Shown here piece by piece: positions 60,240 through 64,000 of a DNA stretch of 64,000 nucleotides (positions are counted from its first letter, which is position 1; each line of letters opens with the position of its first letter). The stretch is taken from NCBI GenBank assembly GCA_020636405.1, contig JACJXW010000004.1:2046001-2110000 (forward strand). The letters are read 5' to 3'. A program made the translations under genes and the position numbers. Below the pieces are notes generated by a model that was not told where the DNA came from, searched no databases, and saw only the letters and a program-made list of their open reading frames with translations. Origin of the DNA: Lewinellaceae bacterium (lineage in GTDB: Bacteria; Bacteroidota; Bacteroidia; Chitinophagales; Saprospiraceae).

Positions 60240-62885
60240 TCATCTCTGTCCCGTCACGACGACCTTTTGCGTAAGGGTGCGCCCATCGGTAATGAGTTGA
60301 ACGATGTACACGCCCGGCGTCCATTGGCTTACATCCATAATGGACTCCTGTCGGCCGGCATCAGCCTGGAAAGCCTGGCGGTAGGCCGCCTGTCCTGTGG
60401 TGCTGACCACCATCAGTTGAACGGCGCCGGCCTCCTGCAGGTTAAAGACGATGGAGAGCTCGTCGGTGGCCGGGTTGGGGAAGACTTTCATATAGCCCAG
60501 CTTATCGGGAGTAGCTTGTTCGCGTTGGCCCTCATTTTCGGCAGGCGCTGTTTCCGATGCGGCAACCAGCGTCGGTTCACCTACCCGCAGGCCGTTGGCG
60601 CAACCGCTGATCGTCACGTCGTCGATGTAAACGTTGTCGTTGTCGGCAGAGGCATCGCAGCGGAAACGCAGGCGCGTATTGGAGGTGAAAGGCCCGGGGA
60701 TGACCACGGCGTCGAAGTACCGCACGTTGTTGACGAATTCATCGTTGAGGTTCCACTCTTCGATGGTGGTGTAGGTGCTTCCGCCATTGGTGGAGATCTG
60801 GAGCCAGAAGTCTTCGCTCGAATTGTCCATACTCACCGGAACATAGGAGAAGTCAACGGTCAGCTCGTCGTAGCCGGCCAGGTTGAGGTTGCCGGTCGAC
60901 ATGACGGAGGTGGACGTATTATCCCTCAGGCGGATGCTGTAGGCGCCGCTGTTGGCATAGGTGGTGCTGCTGACGCGCGCACAGTCGGTGCCGCCGTCGA
61001 TCCAGATGCCCCATCCGCTCTCGAAAGTCTCACTATTGAGGTTGGTGTACGAACAGCCGCCGCCGCAGCCGGTGGTGGAAAAGACATAGGAGGCGCTCCA
61101 GGCGCTGGTTGTGCCGCCGCTGCAGTTGGACTGTACCTGGAATTCGTAATCGGTGCAGGCGGTCAGGCCGGTATAGCTTACCGGAGAAGTGAGGTTGGAA
61201 CCCTGGGTCCAGGTAGAAGTTCCCAGCTGGCGGGCACGAACGTTGTAGTCGATGGCTCCGTTGGCGGCGCTCCAGGTCAGGCTGGCGTCTATGCTGGTGG
61301 GCGCAGCCGACAGGCCGGTGGGCGTGTTGCAAGGCGTCGGGCAGGCCGGGCAGGAACCACCGCAGTCTACTCCGGTTTCATTGCCGTTCTGGATGCCGTC
61401 GTTGCAAGTCGGGCAGGCTGGGCAGGAACCACCGCAGTCCACTCCGGTTTCATTGCCGTTCTGGATGCCGTCGGTACAGGTGGGAGTACTGCCGCCGGTA
61501 CAGAAGGCCTTACTTTCGCTGGAACCGAATGCGCCGCCGGAGGCAATAGTGCCGGCTCCGTCGCTCAGGGTGTAGGACCCGTTGCCGTAGGCGCAGCAGA
61601 TGCCGTCGCCGTAGGAATCCAGAATGGTGAACGTATAGTTGCCGGCGGAGAGGTTGATGTTCTCCACTACCGTAGTATTGCGCTGGCCGCTGCTGTATGG
61701 GCCGCCGGAGGCAACGGTGCTGCCGCTGGAGTTGGTGAAGCGCCAGCTCGTTTCAGTGGGGTAGTTGTCAAGGGTGATGCTCAGGGTAAGGGCCGAGCCG
61801 AAGCAGGGGCAGGCGGGGCAGTTGGAACCGCCGCAGTCCACACCCGTTTCGTCTCCGTTCTGGATACCATCGCTACAGGTGGGTGGGGTGCCCTGGCCGC
61901 AGCCATTGGAGGCCAGCAGGCTGGAGCGGAAGCCGCCCGGTTCGAACAGGGCGCGCATTCGGGTTTTCTGGCCCTGGGTGTAGAGGTTCATGCACCCGTC
62001 GTCGGAATAATCCATATAGTTTTGGAACATGTCCGGCAGGTCGCCGGTGCCCTGGTTACAGCTGTTGGGGCCGGGGAAAGTACAAGGAGCGCCGGTGTAG
62101 TTTGGCGCTCCGGCCGTCGGGGTGTCACTGACGAAGTCGTCGGCATTGCAGTTGCCGTCACCCCAGATGTGGCGAAGGTTGAGCCAGTGGCCTACCTCGT
62201 GAGTGGCAGTACGGCCGAGGTCGAAAGGGGAAAGAGCGGTGCCGCCACGGCCGAAGTAGCGGTAGTCGATCACTACGCCATCGGTAGCGGCGCTGCCGCC
62301 GGGAAACTGGGCGTACCCCAGGATGCTGCCGCCGATCTCACAAACCCAGAGGTTGAGGTAGTTGCCGGCAGGCCAGGCATCCTTGCCGCCGGAAGAGGCG
62401 AACTTGACGGCGTCGTTGGTGCCGAAGGAGGAAGTACGGGTGGAAGCCGTACGCGTGATGCCGTTGGTGGGGTTGCCGCTGGGGTCTACTGTGGCCAGGC
62501 AAAACTGGATCTCCGCATCAGCTGCAACACCCTGAAATACGGAAGGCGTGTTGGCGGCATCGGCATTTAGCCGCCGGAAGTCCTCGTTCAGCACATCGAT
62601 CTGCGATTGTACCTGCGCGTTGGAAATGTTCTGCGAACTGTTCCGGTAGACAATGTGGACAACGGTGGGGATGACGATCGTCCCGGTAACGGCGCGCTGT
62701 GCGTTTTGCTGTACATGCTCCGTGTGCCGTTCAATGGACTGGAGGCGCAGCGCCCGCTCGGGGTTGTTCTGGATCTGCTGCTCCAGGTACTCCATGGTTC
62801 CGCAATTGCGAACCTGAGCAAAACTTGGAAGGCTCAGGCTAAGCAGGAACACCATACATAAAGCGAATGTTCTGGTTACTTTCAT
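60240..62885 (-). CDS. Secreted M43-type (pappalysin/cytophagalysin-like) metalloprotease with T9SS sorting domain
   Basis: An 881-residue exported protease. A signal peptide (PSFAQ) and propeptide of about 65 residues precede the catalytic domain with zinc motif HEVGHWLNLRH (229-239) and the Met-turn region QNYMDYSDDGCM. Cys-rich 24-residue modules (CNDGIQNGNETGVDCGGSC type, three copies), a fibronectin-III-like domain (about 530-610), a MAM/concanavalin-like domain (about 620-770) and a T9SS type A signal (KVFPNPATDELSIVF ... WTPGVYIVQL) follow. Role: extracellular protein degradation. A related protein gene lies upstream at the right edge. Confidence 0.92.
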   Translation of the reverse strand: MKVTRTFALCMVFLLSLSLPSFAQVRNCGTMEYLEQQIQNNPERALRLQSIERHTEHVQQNAQRAVTGTIVIPTVVHIVYRNSSQNISNAQVQSQIDVLNEDFRRLNADAANTPSVFQGVAADAEIQFCLATVDPSGNPTNGITRTASTRTSSFGTNDAVKFASSGGKDAWPAGNYLNLWVCEIGGSILGYAQFPGGSAATDGVVIDYRYFGRGGTALSPFDLGRTATHEVGHWLNLRHIWGDGNCNADDFVSDTPTAGAPNYTGAPCTFPGPNSCNQGTGDLPDMFQNYMDYSDDGCMNLYTQGQKTRMRALFEPGGFRSSLLASNGCGQGTPPTCSDGIQNGDETGVDCGGSNCPACPCFGSALTLSITLDNYPTETSWRFTNSSGSTVASGGPYSSGQRNTTVVENINLSAGNYTFTILDSYGDGICCAYGNGSYTLSDGAGTIASGGAFGSSESKAFCTGGSTPTCTDGIQNGNETGVDCGGSCPACPTCNDGIQNGNETGVDCGGSCPACPTPCNTPTGLSAAPTSIDASLTWSAANGAIDYNVRARQLGTSTWTQGSNLTSPVSYTGLTACTDYEFQVQSNCSGGTTSAWSASYVFSTTGCGGGCSYTNLNSETFESGWGIWIDGGTDCARVSSTTYANSGAYSIRLRDNTSTSVMSTGNLNLAGYDELTVDFSYVPVSMDNSSEDFWLQISTNGGSTYTTIEEWNLNDEFVNNVRYFDAVVIPGPFTSNTRLRFRCDASADNDNVYIDDVTISGCANGLRVGEPTLVAASETAPAENEGQREQATPDKLGYMKVFPNPATDELSIVFNLQEAGAVQLMVVSTTGQAAYRQAFQADAGRQESIMDVSQWTPGVYIVQLITDGRTLTQKVVVTGQR
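61348..61490 (-). repeat. 72-bp tandem repeat encoding Cys-rich modules
   Basis: Two almost identical 72-base units begin at about 61348 and 61420 and encode 24-residue CxDGIQNGNETGVDCGGSCPACP modules; a third, diverged copy is near 61796-61870. The sequence resembles the Cys-rich DGxxNxxETxxDCGG modules seen in other secreted Bacteroidota proteins. Confidence 0.8.
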
Positions 62886-63326
62886 CAGGCAGAATTGAGT
62901 GGTTTAAATTAATAGATGAATTAATCCTTTACCGGTTCCATGGGGCAAAAAAACACCAGGCCTGGCCCAGGTACAAACTACCGGGCAGGCATCAGAAGTT
63001 GGGAGTAATAGAAGGATTTTGCCTTGTGTCGCCTCCGAATTGCGGCGATTCCATTGTCAGGTATTACCTATTTCTTCCGTCCTTATTTGAGGTTAAAAAA
63101 TAAGATAATAAATTATTATGTAAATAATTAATAGACAGGCGATTGGGCGTCAGGTGAAGCTATTGGCAGTATTGTCCATTGTGTTTAAATGTATGGTTAA
63201 AGCGCCTAAAAATAGGAAATAATTTTGCTTAGCAAATTTTTTTTAGACTAAAGTATGGCAGTTTTTTTAATAGGTAATATAAACGTCATTCAATTGTTTG
63301 GCAATCAGATAATTGTGAAATAAAAA
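62886..63326. other. AT-rich intergenic gap
   Basis: About 440 bases between the two T9SS protein genes with long A/T runs and no recognised gene. No perfect minus-strand -7 box was found for the M43 protease gene, so its promoter is undefined. Confidence 0.35.
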
Positions 63327-63352
63327 AGCCCCGGGTTGGAAGACCCGGGGCT
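63327..63352 (-). terminator. Intrinsic terminator
   Basis: AGCCCCGGGT (63327-63336) pairs perfectly with ACCCGGGGCT (63343-63352); on the minus strand it is followed by TTTTTTATTTC. It ends the transcript of the partial T9SS protein gene, 61 bases after its stop. Confidence 0.88.
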
Positions 63353-63413
63353 CTATATAATAACCTGTTTTTGGGGCAGGAGCGCCGGATAAGGACGCTC
63401 CCCTGTTTTTACA

Positions 63414-64000
63414 TTATCGTGTCACCACAAACTTTTTGGTCAGAGCCTGTCCATCGGCCAGCAGGTGGATGGCGTACACACCAGGCGCCATCTGGCTGAC
63501 ATCAACCGCAGCTTCCTGCCTGCCTGCTTCGGCGGTAAAGGACTGGCGGTAAACCTGCTGTCCGGCCAGGTTGGTTACGATCAGCTGTACCTGCCCAGTC
63601 TGCTGGTGGTGGAAGACCAGGTTGAGTTCCTCGCGAACCGGGTTCGGGAACAATTTCAGGTAGGAGGCAGGCGATTCAGGGGAAACCTGATCCTGTTGGC
63701 GGGTATTTTCCTCTTCTTTATCGGTAACGACTATATCAGCGCCGGCCTGGCGGGCGCCGTTCGTACAACCGAGGATCTCCACATCGTCGATGTAGACATA
63801 GTCGGAGTTGCCGGAAGCATCGCAACGGAAACGGAAGCGGGTAGTGGAGGTAAAGGTTCCCGTGATCACGATCGACTCATTATACCTTTGGTTGTTGTTG
63901 AAATCCGTTCCGCTGGCCCAAGAGACAAGGGTGGAGTAGGAGGCCCCTCCGTTAGTGGACGCCTGCAGCCAGAAATCTTCATTGGTTTCCATGCTTACCG
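63414..64000 (-). CDS. C-terminal part of a secreted T9SS protein, paralogous to the M43 protease (cut by window edge)
   Basis: The frame is open to the right edge, so at least 195 C-terminal residues are present. They contain the second half of a MAM/concanavalin-like module (FWLQASTNGGASYSTL; FRFRCDASGNSDYVYIDDVE) and a T9SS type A sorting domain (KLFPNPVREELNLVF ... MAPGVYAIHL ... FVVTR). Both parts align with the end of the neighbouring M43 protease (FRCDASADNDNVYIDDVTI; WTPGVYIVQL), so the two genes are tandem paralogues at least at the C-terminus. Whether a protease domain precedes cannot be seen. Confidence 0.85.
   Translation of the reverse strand, partial: VSMETNEDFWLQASTNGGASYSTLVSWASGTDFNNNQRYNESIVITGTFTSTTRFRFRCDASGNSDYVYIDDVEILGCTNGARQAGADIVVTDKEEENTRQQDQVSPESPASYLKLFPNPVREELNLVFHHQQTGQVQLIVTNLAGQQVYRQSFTAEAGRQEAAVDVSQMAPGVYAIHLLADGQALTKKFVVTR

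Noticed and set aside
60267..62570. 767-codon plus-strand open frame opposite the M43 protease
   Set aside because: Low-complexity Gly/Ala/Val translation mirroring Thr/Gly/Ser-rich repeats on the other strand; no start context or family.

Overview
The window looks like chromosomal DNA of a free-living Bacteroidota, most likely a member of the Saprospiria (Lewinella/Haliscomenobacter-like; inferred from family content, not from a marker gene). The signs are several type IX secretion (T9SS) C-terminal sorting domains, a SusC/SusD pair, FG-GAP/ASPIC-UnbV lipoproteins, SprB-type repeats, a LytS/LytTR pair with a Reg_prop sensor, 'TAnnTTTG' -7 promoter boxes without obvious Shine-Dalgarno sequences, and GC-rich coding DNA separated by AT-rich gaps. 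No rRNA, tRNA, CRISPR array, phage or intact insertion sequence was recognised.

Layout. 1-9.7 kb: a lipoprotein cut by the window edge, a catalytic/non-catalytic M16 peptidase pair, a LytS-type sensor kinase with its LytTR regulator, a T9SS cargo protein and an ECF-like sigma factor. 9.7-20.7 kb: mostly housekeeping (DMT permease, TspO-like protein, DUF697 protein, EttA, a triple CBM48-like protein, an aspartyl protease, TetR, isocitrate dehydrogenase, DapF). 20.8-29.2 kb: a Cys-rich small protein and a TonB receptor with an N-terminal HMA domain (metal handling), a 750-base gap rich in inverted and tandem repeats, HtrA, two tandem paralogous small membrane proteins and an acyl-CoA carboxylase carboxyltransferase.

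29.4-46.6 kb (minus strand): a carbohydrate-utilisation locus read as kinase, SusC, SusD, then two large FG-GAP/UnbV lipoproteins and a GH3 glycosidase of the xylosidase type. The kinase gene is the most unusual item in the window. It is a complete xylulokinase-like FGGY kinase fused to a coiled coil and a LuxR-type helix-turn-helix, the output module normally found at the end of Bacteroidota triple-tyrosine/propeller regulators. It starts with TTG. Both ends of the gene carry TACGTC(A) direct repeats spaced exactly 11 bases. I infer a one-protein sugar sensor/regulator for this locus.

46.7-64 kb: a large propeller-SprB-OmpA surface protein with a repeat-associated frameshift, a deleted relic of a glyoxalase/VOC gene, a dockerin-like T9SS protein, helical-repeat, RDD and outer-membrane proteins, an alpha/beta hydrolase coupled to a D-amino-acid-oxidase-like enzyme, a P1 (DmpA-like) peptidase, and two related M43-type/T9SS secreted proteins, the last cut by the right edge.
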